A stretch of 64,000 nucleotides of DNA. Origin: Hymenobacter crusticola. GTDB taxonomy: Bacteria; Bacteroidota; Bacteroidia; Cytophagales; Hymenobacteraceae. Below are positions 16,313 through 24,888 of this stretch, piece by piece. Position numbers and translations under genes: made by a program. The stretch is taken from contig NZ_MTSE01000001.1 of NCBI RefSeq assembly GCF_002154225.1, positions 434,001 to 498,000 on the forward strand. The letters run 5' to 3'. Every line of letters begins with the position of its first letter. Within the stretch, counting starts at the first letter, position 1. The notes under the pieces are model-generated. The model made no database searches, was not told the origin of the DNA, and saw nothing but the letters and a program-made list of their open reading frames with translations.

Positions 16313-17269
16313 ATGAAAGTAACCGACCACCTCGCTCAAGCTCAAGGCAAAACGCTTTTTTCCTTCGAAGTACTGCCGCCACGTAAGGGCGAAAACATCC
16401 AGAACCTCTTCAACAACATAGAGCCGTTGATGGAGTTCAAGCCGCCGTTTATTGACGTGACGTACCACCGCGAGGAGTACATGTATCAACGTCATCCGAA
16501 CGGCTTGCTGGAGAAGAAAACGGTGCGCAAAAGGCCGGGCACCGTTGGCATTTGCGCTGCCATCAAAAACCGCTTCGATGTAGACACCGTGCCGCACCTG
16601 ATCTGCGGGGGATTCACAAAGGAAGAAACCGAAAACGCGCTCATCGACCTGCACTTCCTGGGCATTGATACGGTACTGGCTTTGCGCGGCGACCCCATCA
16701 AGTCGGAGGGGCACTTTATTCCTCATCCCGACGGCCACGCCTACGCCTGCGATCTGATTGGGCAGGTTAATGACCTGAACAAAGGCGAGTATCTGAACCA
16801 GGAGCAGGACGAAACTGCCGCCACCAACTTCTGCATTGGCACGGCCGGCTACCCCGAGAAGCACTTTGAGTCGCCCAACTCGGGAGCCGATATCCGTTAC
16901 CTAAAGCACAAAGTAGACCGCGGCGCCGACTATATTGTGACCCAGATGTTCTTCGATAACGAGCAGTTTTTCAACTTCGAAAAGCGCTGCCGCGATGCGG
17001 GCATTATGGTGCCTATTATTCCGGGCTTGAAGCCGCTCACCACCAAGAGCCAGCTTACCATGCTGCCCCGCTCGTTTTACCTAAACATTCCGGAGGCGCT
17101 GGCGGAGGCCGTACACCACGCATCTAACAATGAAGCAGCCCGGCAAATCGGTATTGAGTGGTGCATCAATCAGTCGAAGGAACTGATGGCGCATGGGGTA
17201 CCTAGCTTGCACTACTACACCATGAGCAAATCGGAGTCGATCCGTCGAATTGCGGCCGCCTTGTTCTAA
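16313..17269 (+). CDS. metF: Methylenetetrahydrofolate reductase
   Basis: A 318-residue FAD-dependent TIM-barrel enzyme making 5-methyl-THF, the methyl donor used by MetH. Visible are the N-terminal FSFEVLPPRKGENI, the FIDVTYHREEY strand, CAAIKNRF, the folate-loop LALRGDPIKSEGHFIP, IGTAGYPEKHFES, DYIVTQMFFDNEQFF and IIPGLKPLTT. The ATG at 16313 (MKVTDHLAQ) fits the family start; 25 upstream codons are poorly conserved and cover a hairpin. With metH it forms a methyl-transfer pair, probably under the same SAM-I riboswitch. Confidence 0.95.
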   Translation: MKVTDHLAQAQGKTLFSFEVLPPRKGENIQNLFNNIEPLMEFKPPFIDVTYHREEYMYQRHPNGLLEKKTVRKRPGTVGICAAIKNRFDVDTVPHLICGGFTKEETENALIDLHFLGIDTVLALRGDPIKSEGHFIPHPDGHAYACDLIGQVNDLNKGEYLNQEQDETAATNFCIGTAGYPEKHFESPNSGADIRYLKHKVDRGADYIVTQMFFDNEQFFNFEKRCRDAGIMVPIIPGLKPLTTKSQLTMLPRSFYLNIPEALAEAVHHASNNEAARQIGIEWCINQSKELMAHGVPSLHYYTMSKSESIRRIAAALF

Positions 17270-17271
17270 AG

Positions 17272-17410
17272 CATTGATCAGTTAACAACTATCCGTTAAC
17301 ATACAGGCGGCTTCCGGAGTATAGGGCTTTGCTACTTCTCGCTAGGTTTTACCCAGGGAGCCAACTGTTAGTCGTTAACCCACTAACTGGTAATTGTTAA
17401 TTGATCAATG
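17272..17410. repeat. Inverted repeat flanking the metF-TPR gap
   Basis: CATTGATCAGTTAACAA (17272-17288) is repeated inverted at 17394-17410 with one mismatch. GTTAAC also recurs at 17283, 17295 and 17373. The right arm contains the ATG of the next gene. The gap between metF and the TPR gene holds nothing else. Confidence 0.65.
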
Positions 17411-17881
17411 ACGAATGAACTCGATGAGTTGTTTGCGCGACTACGCGTCGCAACGACACCAGCCGAAATAGAAGCTTTGCAGGACGGTATCTGGCAACGG
17501 TGGCTTACCACCGGCGACCAACTCCTAGATAAGTACCTGGAATCTGGCATCCGGGCCATGTCCGCCGGCGATTACACCCACGCCATCAACGAGTTTAGCT
17601 ACCTGATAGAAGCGCAACCTAGCTTTTCCGAAGGCTGGAACAAACGCGCTACTGCCTACTACCTACGCGGCGAATATCGAGCTTCTCTGCTCGACGTAGC
17701 AGAAACCCTGCGCTTAGAGCCGCGCCATTTTGGGGCCCTATCCGGTTGGGCTACCATGCTGCGGATGCTAGGTGACCATCGCGGCACGCTGCACGTACTC
17801 AAACGGTTAGCACGGATATGCCCGCATTTGCCTGGCTTAGCCAACCAACTGCGCGACTTAGAGGATGAGCTAGAGAGCTAG
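17408..17881 (+). CDS. Tetratricopeptide-repeat protein
   Basis: A 157-residue soluble protein. An N-terminal helix pair (residues 1-35) is followed by about three TPR units: YLESGIRAMSAGDYTHAINEFSYLIEAQP (about 43-71), SEGWNKRATAYYLRGEYRASLLDVAETLRLEP (about 74-105) and HFGALSGWATMLRMLGDHRGTLHVLKRLARICP (about 107-139). No signal peptide is visible. Small TPR proteins like this are common in Proteobacteria and Bacteroidota as scaffold proteins; the partner is unknown. Its ATG is inside the right arm of an inverted repeat, and a strong terminator follows. Confidence 0.85.
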   Translation: MTNELDELFARLRVATTPAEIEALQDGIWQRWLTTGDQLLDKYLESGIRAMSAGDYTHAINEFSYLIEAQPSFSEGWNKRATAYYLRGEYRASLLDVAETLRLEPRHFGALSGWATMLRMLGDHRGTLHVLKRLARICPHLPGLANQLRDLEDELES

Positions 17882-17910
17882 CTTTTTTGCTGCTCACTAC
17901 GCTACCTGTC

Positions 17911-17953
17911 AAGGCGAACGAATAGCTAGGTTGCTATTCGTTCGCCTTTTTTA
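17911..17953 (+). terminator. Terminator after the TPR gene
   Basis: A 16-bp perfect stem (AAGGCGAACGAATAGC with its complement), a six-base loop and then TTTTATT. It ends the metH-metF-TPR transcription unit. Confidence 0.93.
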
Positions 17954-18119
17954 TTTCTGCGCAGGCTACTTCTTCAGACTTCATCTGGCAACGGGAACCG
18001 CTTTGATTACATAGGTTTCTTGCCGCAGTTTGGCGCTGCTGCCCAAACTAGATTTTCAAGCTGCTTGGCAAGGAAAATTGCAGCCCTGTGCAATCGTTTG
18101 AGAAAGTGGTTTGCTATTT

Positions 18120-18250
18120 GCACATTTCTCAAATTGATTTAAAAAAGTATATCTACTTCAATTACATAACTACTTTAAAATCATATAATTATATAAATTA
18201 TTGCCAATCATAAACGTTACATAATTATATAAATTAGCTTAATAATTATA
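18120..18250. other. AT-rich island with a 16-bp direct repeat
   Basis: This part of the 430-base gap (17882-18311) is strikingly AT-rich compared with the rest of the window. ATAATTATATAAATTA occurs at 18185-18200 and again at 18221-18236. No gene is seen. It may be the promoter region of the following TonB-domain gene, a protein-binding site, or foreign sequence. Confidence 0.6.
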
Positions 18251-18311
18251 CACGGCATTTTGCTATTGTTTTGATTCCTACTTACGTCTGACCCCACCCG
18301 TTGCCTGTTCT

Positions 18312-18890
18312 ATGAAATCAACTTTACTCGCGTTTCTCTCTTGCTTCGTGCTACTCCCGGCGGCTAGCCAGGCACAACATCTCTACAAAACAGAATTTGA
18401 AAAGGGCACGATGGAGAAAGGGAAAAAAGTAGGAATTTGGGAGTACTACAATTATAGCCGTAACACGGAAGAGCCTATGGTGGTGCAGAAGTACGACCAC
18501 ACCACTAATAAGCTGCTGTATTATCTGCCTGTGGAAACAGTGCCTTACGAAGTAGAAAAGCGCCCGGGCGAATGGAGCATGAGCGAAGTAGACCAGCCCC
18601 CATTGTTTATTGGCGGTATCGGCGTACTCGGCACCTACATTGCCCAAATGAGATACCCAGAAACCGCGCAGCAAGCGGGTATTCAAGGCAAGGTGCTCGT
18701 ATCATTTGTGATTGACACCCTAGGGCACGCATCAGGCCATAAGGTTATCCGGACGGTTGGGGGCGGCTGCGACCAAGAAGCACTGCGTACCTGCCAATCC
18801 ATTCCAAATCAGTGGATTGCGCCACGCATAGGTAGCCGAGCAGTGTCGGTGCGCTACATGATGCCTTTTACGTTTAAGCTACAGCAATAG
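18312..18890 (+). CDS. Exported protein with a TonB C-terminal domain
   Basis: A 192-residue protein with a cleavable signal peptide (MKSTLLAFLSCFVLLPAASQAQ). Residues 30-60 contain a GKKVGIWEYY motif similar to MORN-type repeats. The C-terminal 90 residues are a TonB C-terminal domain (RYPETAQQAGIQGKVLVSFVID, HKVIRTVGGGCDQEA, PRIGSRAVSVRYMMPFTFKL). Unlike energy-transducing TonB it has no membrane anchor or proline-rich periplasm-spanning segment. Many Bacteroidota encode such free TonB_C proteins, and a role in energising transport cannot be assumed. It is preceded by an AT-rich region and followed by a lipoprotein gene. Confidence 0.85.
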   Translation: MKSTLLAFLSCFVLLPAASQAQHLYKTEFEKGTMEKGKKVGIWEYYNYSRNTEEPMVVQKYDHTTNKLLYYLPVETVPYEVEKRPGEWSMSEVDQPPLFIGGIGVLGTYIAQMRYPETAQQAGIQGKVLVSFVIDTLGHASGHKVIRTVGGGCDQEALRTCQSIPNQWIAPRIGSRAVSVRYMMPFTFKLQQ

Positions 18891-18932
18891 CCTAGGTTAG
18901 CCTGAGCCAATAGTTTCGCGTATATAGTAGCC

Positions 18933-19499
18933 ATGAAATCATGGTTATTATATTCTTCGCGCTTCCGGACAGGGATACTTCTCACCGGAGTGGCCTGCTT
19001 CGTTGCTGCCTGCGACAGCACGCCGCGTGAGCGGCAAGAAATTGTGCGGCAGGAAGCTCGCAAACTCGATACCCTAGCTGACAAAGCGGCCACCAAGCTG
19101 CGCGTAGCTGGCCGCCGGACGATGCAATACGATTCGGCGGCGCGAATCCGCAAGGCGCAACCCCTAAACGCGGCGGCAGAAGCTACCTTCACCAAGGAAC
19201 TCCTAGGTACCTACGCAGATCTGAGTACCGTCACGCCCGACAACGTTTCAGCGGCGTACACGCAGTTTATGCGCCAGGTGCGAGCTAAGCGCCGCGCTTG
19301 GACGCAACGCGACTGGGACTACGCCGATGTTATCTTTAAGCGCTTGAACGAACGGCGGCGGGCTATTCGCTTGGATGTTCGGACTTCCGACGACCTACGC
19401 GTGAAAGCCTTGCAAGCGGAGTACATGGCGTTGGAGAACGGCCGGGATGTGAAAGACATCCGCGAAGCCATTCGCGACAAGCCAGCTGCCAGCCGCTAG
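18933..19499 (+). CDS. Predicted lipoprotein, helical, unknown function
   Basis: A 188-residue protein with a type II signal peptide ending in the lipobox VAAC, so Cys27 should be lipidated. The rest is rich in Arg, Ala, Glu and Asp, predicted mainly helical, with no enzyme motif. The C-terminal half is highly basic (RQVRAKRRAWTQRDWDY and NERRRAIRLDVR). I recognise no family. It lies 42 bases after the TonB-domain gene and 11 bases before the amidase gene, so an operon with the cell-wall amidase is likely and a periplasmic envelope role is possible. Confidence 0.7.
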   Translation: MKSWLLYSSRFRTGILLTGVACFVAACDSTPRERQEIVRQEARKLDTLADKAATKLRVAGRRTMQYDSAARIRKAQPLNAAAEATFTKELLGTYADLSTVTPDNVSAAYTQFMRQVRAKRRAWTQRDWDYADVIFKRLNERRRAIRLDVRTSDDLRVKALQAEYMALENGRDVKDIREAIRDKPAASR

Positions 19500-19510
19500 C
19501 TCACCACATA

Positions 19511-21034
19511 ATGGGAGCTATGTATCCGTGCCGTTGGCGTCAGCTAGGGCTGCTGATTGGCTTTCTCTTTTGTGGGGCAACCGCTTATAGCCAGAGGCTT
19601 ATCCAACGAGCAGAAACGGTGCCGGCCGCTGACCAGTGGCTTCAGCCCGGCGACCGGCTGCAAGTGCGCGTGCAAGCCCAGCCGGGCTGTCAAGCTACTT
19701 TCTTCGGCGGCAAGCCTTTGTTAGAACTAGACCCTCGGCAAGCCAAAGGACAACGTGGCGTATACCAAGGCACTTATGTGGTGCAGCCCGGCGACACCTT
19801 GCTCAGCCGCCCCATCACGGTGGAGGTTATGGCGCCAGACAGTACCCGCGACACAGCCACAACGCGCAACACAGTTCGTTTCCTGACTCCTGATGTGCCC
19901 CAACTTGCCGTTACCAAAGGCACCTTGGCGTATCTGAATTACGGTTTGGGGGAAGACCGACTCGGCGGGGCTAAGCTAGGGTATTTGGATTCGCTGGTAG
20001 TCTTGCACCTCACGGGGCGCGTAGGCAATCTTTATCGGGTGCAACTAGCTGCAACTCAAACAGCTTGGGTACCCCAGGAGGTTGTCCGCCTGCTGCCGCC
20101 GGGTGGCTTTATACCTAGCTCGCTCACTGGCTCCTGGAGCGTGTACGGCGACTCCTTGTATGACTATGTGCAGGTGCCGCTGGATGCGCGTTTGCCGTAC
20201 CGCTCTCAACTCCTGACCGAGCCCACTCGCCTCGTAGTGGACGTGTTCGGGGCAACTTCCAACACCAATTGGATAACCCAGCGCGACGGCCTGCAAGCCC
20301 TCGGTGACGTGCACTACGAACAAACAGCGCCTGATGTATTCCGACTGGTGCTCCAGCTGCGGCACGAGCAAGCATGGGGTTACCGTATAGGCTACAAAGG
20401 TAATACCCTGGCCATTAAGATAAAGCGCCCACCCGAAAAGCTGCGCCTGCGCGGCCTCACGGTGGCCGTTGATGCCGGACACGGCGGCACCAACGTGGGG
20501 GCAACCGGCGCCACGGGGGCCCACGAGAAAGATATTACCCTAGCTATTGCCCAACGCCTGCGCCAGGAGCTAACCCAGCGTGGTGCCCACGTGGTGATGA
20601 CGCGCGAAACCGAAACTACCGTCGACAATGGCGACCGGGTGTTGCGTTTGCGCCAGCTTAATCCAGATTTGCTGGTCAGTATTCACGTCAACTCGACGGG
20701 CAGCCCGAGCGTGCAAGGCACCAGTACCTACTACCGCTACCTAGCTTTTCGGCCGCTGTCCGTGGCACTGTATGAGGCCATGCGCCGAACGGGTTTGAAA
20801 GGCTTCGGTAACGTCGGCAGCTTTAACTTCGGTCTGAACGGGCCTACGGAATATCCAAATGCACTAGTCGAAACGGCTTTCATCTCCAACGCAGAAGACG
20901 AAAAACGGCTGATCGATCCGCAGTTTCAGCAACAGGTAGCGGAGCAGCTTACTAAGGGCGTAGAAGAGTTTTTGCGACGTACTCGCCAAAGAGGAATAAG
21001 AGGTTGGCTATCCAAAAAAGCAGCGGAACAGTAA
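19511..21034 (+). CDS. N-acetylmuramoyl-L-alanine amidase (Amidase_3)
   Basis: A 507-residue exported murein hydrolase. A signal peptide (about residues 1-28) is followed by an N-terminal region of about 290 residues with SH3-like and AMIN-like features (TAWVPQEVVRLL; RLVVDVFGATSNTNW). The zinc-dependent catalytic domain covers about 315-490: VDAGHGGTNVGATG, EKDITLAIA, VVMTRETE, LVSIHVNS and VETAFISNAEDE, with the usual His/Glu/His/Glu set. It cleaves the stem peptide from MurNAc during wall remodelling or daughter-cell separation. It follows a lipoprotein gene by 11 bases. Confidence 0.92.
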   Translation: MGAMYPCRWRQLGLLIGFLFCGATAYSQRLIQRAETVPAADQWLQPGDRLQVRVQAQPGCQATFFGGKPLLELDPRQAKGQRGVYQGTYVVQPGDTLLSRPITVEVMAPDSTRDTATTRNTVRFLTPDVPQLAVTKGTLAYLNYGLGEDRLGGAKLGYLDSLVVLHLTGRVGNLYRVQLAATQTAWVPQEVVRLLPPGGFIPSSLTGSWSVYGDSLYDYVQVPLDARLPYRSQLLTEPTRLVVDVFGATSNTNWITQRDGLQALGDVHYEQTAPDVFRLVLQLRHEQAWGYRIGYKGNTLAIKIKRPPEKLRLRGLTVAVDAGHGGTNVGATGATGAHEKDITLAIAQRLRQELTQRGAHVVMTRETETTVDNGDRVLRLRQLNPDLLVSIHVNSTGSPSVQGTSTYYRYLAFRPLSVALYEAMRRTGLKGFGNVGSFNFGLNGPTEYPNALVETAFISNAEDEKRLIDPQFQQQVAEQLTKGVEEFLRRTRQRGIRGWLSKKAAEQ

Positions 21035-21165
21035 CGTTCGCTTAGCTCCGACGAGGACAGCTGTTTAGCCAAAATACACGTATACCGTTTTTGTCTAATT
21101 TCTTGTCTCTGATCCTTCATTGACGGGCGGCACACGTATTTCCACCTCCACCCTCATTTTCCCTC

Positions 21166-22599
21166 ATGGCAACCACCTCTCTACTGGACACGAGCCCTGC
21201 CAGTACGTCTTTCCTGGACCGCAGCCGCACCATTGCCGGACCAGGCTATAACCGTTGGCTCGTTCCACCAGCGGCCCTCGCTATTCACCTAGCTATCGGC
21301 CAAGCGTATGCCTTTAGTGTATTCAACAAGCCCTTAGGCTCGCTCATCAGTGGTGACCCGAATGCCCCCGCACCGACGGACTGGACGCCGGGACAAATTG
21401 GCTGGACGTTCTCTATTGCCATTGTGCTGCTAGGCTTATCGGCCGCTGTTTTTGGCAAATGGCTGGAACGCGTTGGGCCGCGCAAGGCTATGATGGCGGC
21501 TTCCTTGTGCTTTGGAGGCGGCTTTTTAATTGGCTCACTGGGAGTGCATCTGCACAGCCTAGCACTCCTCTACTTTGGCTACGGTTTCGTGGGTGGGATA
21601 GGGCTAGGTATTGGCTACATCTCGCCGGTGAGCACCCTGATCAAGTGGTTCCCGGACCGCAAGGGGGTAGCGACGGGCATGGCCATCATGGGTTTTGGGG
21701 GTGGCGCCATGATTGGCTCGCCGCTAGCCGTAGCGCTCATGAACCACTTTAAAGACTCCGCTCCGCAAGGAGTGACGCCCACGTTTATCGTGATGGGCAT
21801 CATCTACTTGCTGTTCATGCAGTTTGGCGTCTGGACGATTCGGGTGCCAGCCGACAACTGGGCGCCCAAAGGCTATGTACCTAGCACGGAGCACAACGCC
21901 CTCATTACTACCGGTAACGTGTCGGCCGACAACGCCATCAAGACGCCGCAGTTTTGGCTTTTGTGGGTGGTGCTGCTTACCAACGTTACGGCCGGCATTG
22001 GTGTACTAGAAACCGCTTCCCCTCTTATCCAAGAAACCTTCTCCGATAAATTTATGGGCAGTGGCCGGGGCGTGACGGCAGCGGCAGCAGCTGGTTTTGT
22101 GGGCTTGTTGAGTTTGTTCAACCTGCTAGGGCGCTTCTTCTGGTCGTCGGCTTCGGATAAGCTAGGGCGCAAGGTGGCGTATGCTATTTACTTTGGACTC
22201 GGCATCCTGCTGTATGCGCTCATCCCGACGCTAGGCCATAACCTACAACTTACGCTGTATGTGGTAGTTGCCTGCGTAATTATCAGTATGTATGGCGGTG
22301 GCTTTGCAACGGCACCAGCTTACCTCTCCGACTTATTCGGCAAATACCAAGTGGGCGCTATTCACGGCCGTCTGCTCACGGCTTGGAGCACGGCTGGTGT
22401 ACTAGGTCCGCTGATCGTGCATAACCTGCACGAAAGCGCCGTACAGAAAGGCCTAACGGGTGCGGCCGCGTACCAAAACGTGTTTTACACCATGGCCGGA
22501 CTACTTGCCGTTGGGCTCCTAGCCGACTTGTTGGTGCGGCCCGTAGCCGACCGCTACTACGAAAAAGGCCCCGTTACGATTGAAGCTGGCGGCCACTAG
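21166..22599 (+). CDS. OFA-family major facilitator transporter
   Basis: A 477-residue inner-membrane protein with about 12 hydrophobic segments. The N-terminal GYNRWLVPPAALAIHLAIGQAYAFSVFNKPL, the GIGYISPVSTLIKWFPDRKGVATGMAIMGFGGGA segment and the C-terminal YLSDLFGKYQVGAIHGRLLTAWSTAG are typical of the oxalate/formate antiporter group. Substrate is not certain; OFA members move small carboxylates. The 48-residue protein encoded 36 bases downstream is the usual small partner of this family. Confidence 0.9.
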   Translation: MATTSLLDTSPASTSFLDRSRTIAGPGYNRWLVPPAALAIHLAIGQAYAFSVFNKPLGSLISGDPNAPAPTDWTPGQIGWTFSIAIVLLGLSAAVFGKWLERVGPRKAMMAASLCFGGGFLIGSLGVHLHSLALLYFGYGFVGGIGLGIGYISPVSTLIKWFPDRKGVATGMAIMGFGGGAMIGSPLAVALMNHFKDSAPQGVTPTFIVMGIIYLLFMQFGVWTIRVPADNWAPKGYVPSTEHNALITTGNVSADNAIKTPQFWLLWVVLLTNVTAGIGVLETASPLIQETFSDKFMGSGRGVTAAAAAGFVGLLSLFNLLGRFFWSSASDKLGRKVAYAIYFGLGILLYALIPTLGHNLQLTLYVVVACVIISMYGGGFATAPAYLSDLFGKYQVGAIHGRLLTAWSTAGVLGPLIVHNLHESAVQKGLTGAAAYQNVFYTMAGLLAVGLLADLLVRPVADRYYEKGPVTIEAGGH

Positions 22600-22635
22600 G
22601 TCGCGGCTTTTGTTTTCTTTAATCTTCTGGCAATC

Positions 22636-22782
22636 ATGAGTCCTCAACCCACTTCTTCTACCCCCGCCCCCAACGAGCCCGCTACGGGCGGCTCGGTTGT
22701 TCTTGCTTGGCTTTTCGTCGGCATCCCGCTGGCTTGGGGGGTATCACAAACTTTTATAAAAGCCCTGGCGCTGTTTAAGTAA
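22636..22782 (+). CDS. Small membrane subunit of the OFA transporter
   Basis: A 48-residue protein: a Pro/Thr-rich N-terminus of about 18 residues, then one transmembrane helix (VVLAWLFVGIPLAWGVSQTF) and a short KALALFK tail. Small proteins of this form (MFS transporter small subunit) are found directly downstream of OFA transporters, as here with a 36-base gap. It probably sits beside the transporter in the inner membrane. Its exact role is unproven. Confidence 0.85.
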   Translation: MSPQPTSSTPAPNEPATGGSVVLAWLFVGIPLAWGVSQTFIKALALFK

Positions 22783-22822
22783 TTGATTCAGAACAAATCA
22801 CCCTATTTGGGTTGTACCTTCG

Positions 22823-22858
22823 AAGAGCACTTGGCACTGAGCCGGGTGCTCTTTTGTT
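22823..22858 (+). terminator. Terminator after the OFA transporter operon
   Basis: The stem AAGAGCAC/GTGCTCTT has a 15-base loop and is followed by TTGTTTT. It lies 40 bases after the small-subunit stop. Confidence 0.75.
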
Positions 22859-22876
22859 TTCGTTGAAAACGCCTCC

Positions 22877-23290
22877 ATGTCTGCTGACTCTGCCGCCGAG
22901 CGCATTGTGCTGCTCGAATCTTTTCCGAATTACATTGCAGCGCACGTAGCCAAGAGCCGCCTCGACGCCGAGAATATTCCGTGCTTTTTGAGTAACGAAA
23001 ACCGCCCGTATGGCCCGATTGCCGGCGGGGTGCGCTTGCACGTGCGGCTGCAAGACCTAGCCGCCGCTCAAAAAGTACTGCTCGACCAGGTGGTGCCGAT
23101 GCGTGTGAATCCCATTGAAGACGAAGCCACGACGCGCATTTGCCCCCGGTGCGGTTCTCACGACATCTCAACTGAGCCAGTGCTCGACCCTTCAGCCAAC
23201 GTTCCGATGCGCGTGTTTGCCTTGATTAGCTGGTCTTTGCGTGGGGAGCATTACCATTGCTTTCACTGCGGATTCGAGTTCAAAGGCTAG
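22877..23290 (+). CDS. DUF2007 protein with C-terminal zinc ribbon
   Basis: A 137-residue soluble protein. Residues 10-75 form a DUF2007-like fold (LESFPNYIAAHVAKSRLDAENIPCFLSNEN, GGVRLHVRLQDLAAAQKVL), which resembles PII-type or signal-transducing small domains. The C-terminus has two Cys pairs, CPRC (about 97-100) and CFHC (about 130-133), which make a likely zinc ribbon. It starts just after a terminator. Biochemical role is unknown. Confidence 0.82.
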   Translation: MSADSAAERIVLLESFPNYIAAHVAKSRLDAENIPCFLSNENRPYGPIAGGVRLHVRLQDLAAAQKVLLDQVVPMRVNPIEDEATTRICPRCGSHDISTEPVLDPSANVPMRVFALISWSLRGEHYHCFHCGFEFKG

Positions 23291-23379
23291 GCTACGAATG
23301 CCTGCCGGTCCAACGCCCTAGGCATCCGATCGGTTATCGGCTGCCAAAATATACAAAAGCTAGGTGCACGTTCTTCCAA

Positions 23380-23414
23380 AACCCTGACAGGGCTTGAAGC
23401 CCCCTGTAAGGGTT
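23380..23414. repeat. AACCCTGACAGGG-type hairpin
   Basis: AACCCTGACAGGG pairs, with a mismatch, with CCCTGTAAGGGTT around a GCTTGAAGC core. It lies in the 190-base gap between the DUF2007 and moeA genes. Confidence 0.5.
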
Positions 23415-23447
23415 GCAACAACCGCACGACGCTTGCGCTGTTGGCAC

Positions 23448-23476
23448 CCGGTCGGACGCCTAGGGCGTCCGACCGG
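23448..23476 (-). terminator. Hairpin terminator between convergent DUF2007 and moeA genes
   Basis: A 13-bp perfect GC-rich stem (CCGGTCGGACGCC with its complement) around loop TAG, centred on a CCTAGG. It ends four bases from the moeA stop at 23481. No T-run is present, so a terminator role is inferred from the location. Confidence 0.6.
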
Positions 23477-23480
23477 ATGG

Positions 23481-24698
23481 CTATCGAAAACGCCAAGCAG
23501 GCAACACCGTGCCGGCCGGAAAAAAGTCTAGCTCGGGGGGCAGCTCCAAAAATCCATCACTCGGCAGTAGGCTAGCTAAGTCGCCGGAGCCGTGGGCTCG
23601 TTCCGGGTGCGCCAGTACCCGGCCGTCTGAAGTTGATTCGAGGCTGACAAGCAAAAAATGCGTGATACGGGGCCGGAACGTAAAATCAGTAGCTAGCACG
23701 GCGTATGCTGTGGGCTCGGTAGCAGGGGCGGGTAGTTGGATAGCTCGAAGCCACGGCTGAGCATAGCGGTAGTAATTGACGAACGTAGAAACCGGGTTGC
23801 CAGGCAGTGCAAACACGACGGCACCGTTTGGGTGCTGCCCAAACCAGAAGGGCTTGCCCGGCCGCTGCTGCACCTCATGGAATAATTGCTCAACGCCAAC
23901 TTCTTGCAACGACGTGGGCAGAAAGTCGGCCTTCCCTTTCGATACGCCTCCGCTGAGCAACACCGCGTCGTAGTCGCGCAACAAGCTAGGTAGGCCATTG
24001 CGCAGGGCCTCGGGGTCGTCGTTGAAGTGGAAGACTTCGGCGGTGCCGCCTGCCTGCTGCACGGCAGCCGCCAGCATATAGGAGTTGGAGCGCCGTATCT
24101 GGTGGGCCAAGGGCTGCTCGCCGATATCTATTAGTTCGTCGCCGGTGCTTACCACGGCTACTTTGGGGTGCCTAGCTACCAGCAAATTGGTGGCGCCGAC
24201 GGTGGCTGCCACGGCTATTTCGGCCGAGCCTAGCAAGGTGCCCGCGGGCAGCAGCAGGTCGCCCTGCTGGCGGTCGGAAGCTTGGCGGTGTACATTGTGG
24301 CCGACAGCCAACGGCGGCACTTGCAAGGTGGCGGTGCGACGGCCCGCTTCATCTTCTTCGATCAGAATATCCTCGTAGCGCACCACGGCGTCGGTGCCGG
24401 GCGGCAGGGCAGCCCCGGTCATGATTTCGATGGCGGCGCTAGGGTCGGTGAGCGGCGCGGGGGGCTGGCCGGCAAACTGTGTTTTCTCTATCACGAAGCG
24501 CACTTGCCCACTTGCTACGGCGCTGTAGGCTAGCGCAATACCATCCATAGCCACGCGGTTGAAGGGAGGAAAGTCGCGGTCGGCGGTAATATCTTGGCGC
24601 AGCACACGACCTAGGGCGGCGGTGAACGGTACGGTTTCGGGCGGCAGGGGGCGAACCGTGGCCAGCACGCGGCGCGTGGCTTCTTCGACAGAGAGCAT
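23481..24698 (-). CDS. moeA: Molybdopterin molybdenumtransferase MoeA
   Basis: A 405-residue cytoplasmic enzyme inserting molybdate into adenylated molybdopterin. Characteristic parts are SVEEATRRVL near the N-terminus, FPPFNRVAMDGIAL, EIMTGAALPPGTDAVV, VAVVSTGDELIDIG, SNSYMLAAAVQQAGG, LLSGGVSKGKADF, QQRPGKPFWFG and FALPGNPVSTFVNYYR. The ATG at 24698 (MLSVEEA) is the family start; 18 upstream codons come from the REP-like repeat at 24711-24872. It is divergent from moaC and belongs to the molybdenum-cofactor cluster. Confidence 0.95.
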   Translation of the reverse strand: MLSVEEATRRVLATVRPLPPETVPFTAALGRVLRQDITADRDFPPFNRVAMDGIALAYSAVASGQVRFVIEKTQFAGQPPAPLTDPSAAIEIMTGAALPPGTDAVVRYEDILIEEDEAGRRTATLQVPPLAVGHNVHRQASDRQQGDLLLPAGTLLGSAEIAVAATVGATNLLVARHPKVAVVSTGDELIDIGEQPLAHQIRRSNSYMLAAAVQQAGGTAEVFHFNDDPEALRNGLPSLLRDYDAVLLSGGVSKGKADFLPTSLQEVGVEQLFHEVQQRPGKPFWFGQHPNGAVVFALPGNPVSTFVNYYRYAQPWLRAIQLPAPATEPTAYAVLATDFTFRPRITHFLLVSLESTSDGRVLAHPERAHGSGDLASLLPSDGFLELPPELDFFPAGTVLPAWRFR

Positions 24699-24710
24699 AA
24701 AGCGAAAATG

Positions 24711-24872
24711 TGTAGCGCAAAGCCGGTGCTTCGCGTATCGTTGTATAATCAATGATTTTACTGCTGAAGCGGGCTAGACGATCTGGGGTCTACGCTGTTT
24801 ACTCATCGACCTAGCTTCAGGCAGCACCTTCACCTCCCGCAACGATACGCGAAGTACCAACGTTGCGCTACA
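24711..24872. repeat. REP-like inverted pair in the moeA/moaC divergent gap
   Basis: Arms of 33 bp (24711-24743 and 24840-24872) begin and end with TGTAGCGCAA/TTGCGCTACA and share TTCGCGTATCGTTG, with a few mismatches. Each arm has an internal CGC(A)AAG...CTTCGCG palindrome. The 96-base centre includes a CTAGC motif. The element takes up nearly the whole divergent promoter gap. Confidence 0.85.
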
Positions 24873-24888
24873 TTCTACTCCATTTTTC

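Noticed and set aside
18312..18890. Energy-transducing TonB
   Set aside because: Only the C-terminal domain is present, with a cleavable signal peptide and no membrane anchor or Pro-rich spacer, so it is listed as a TonB-domain protein only.
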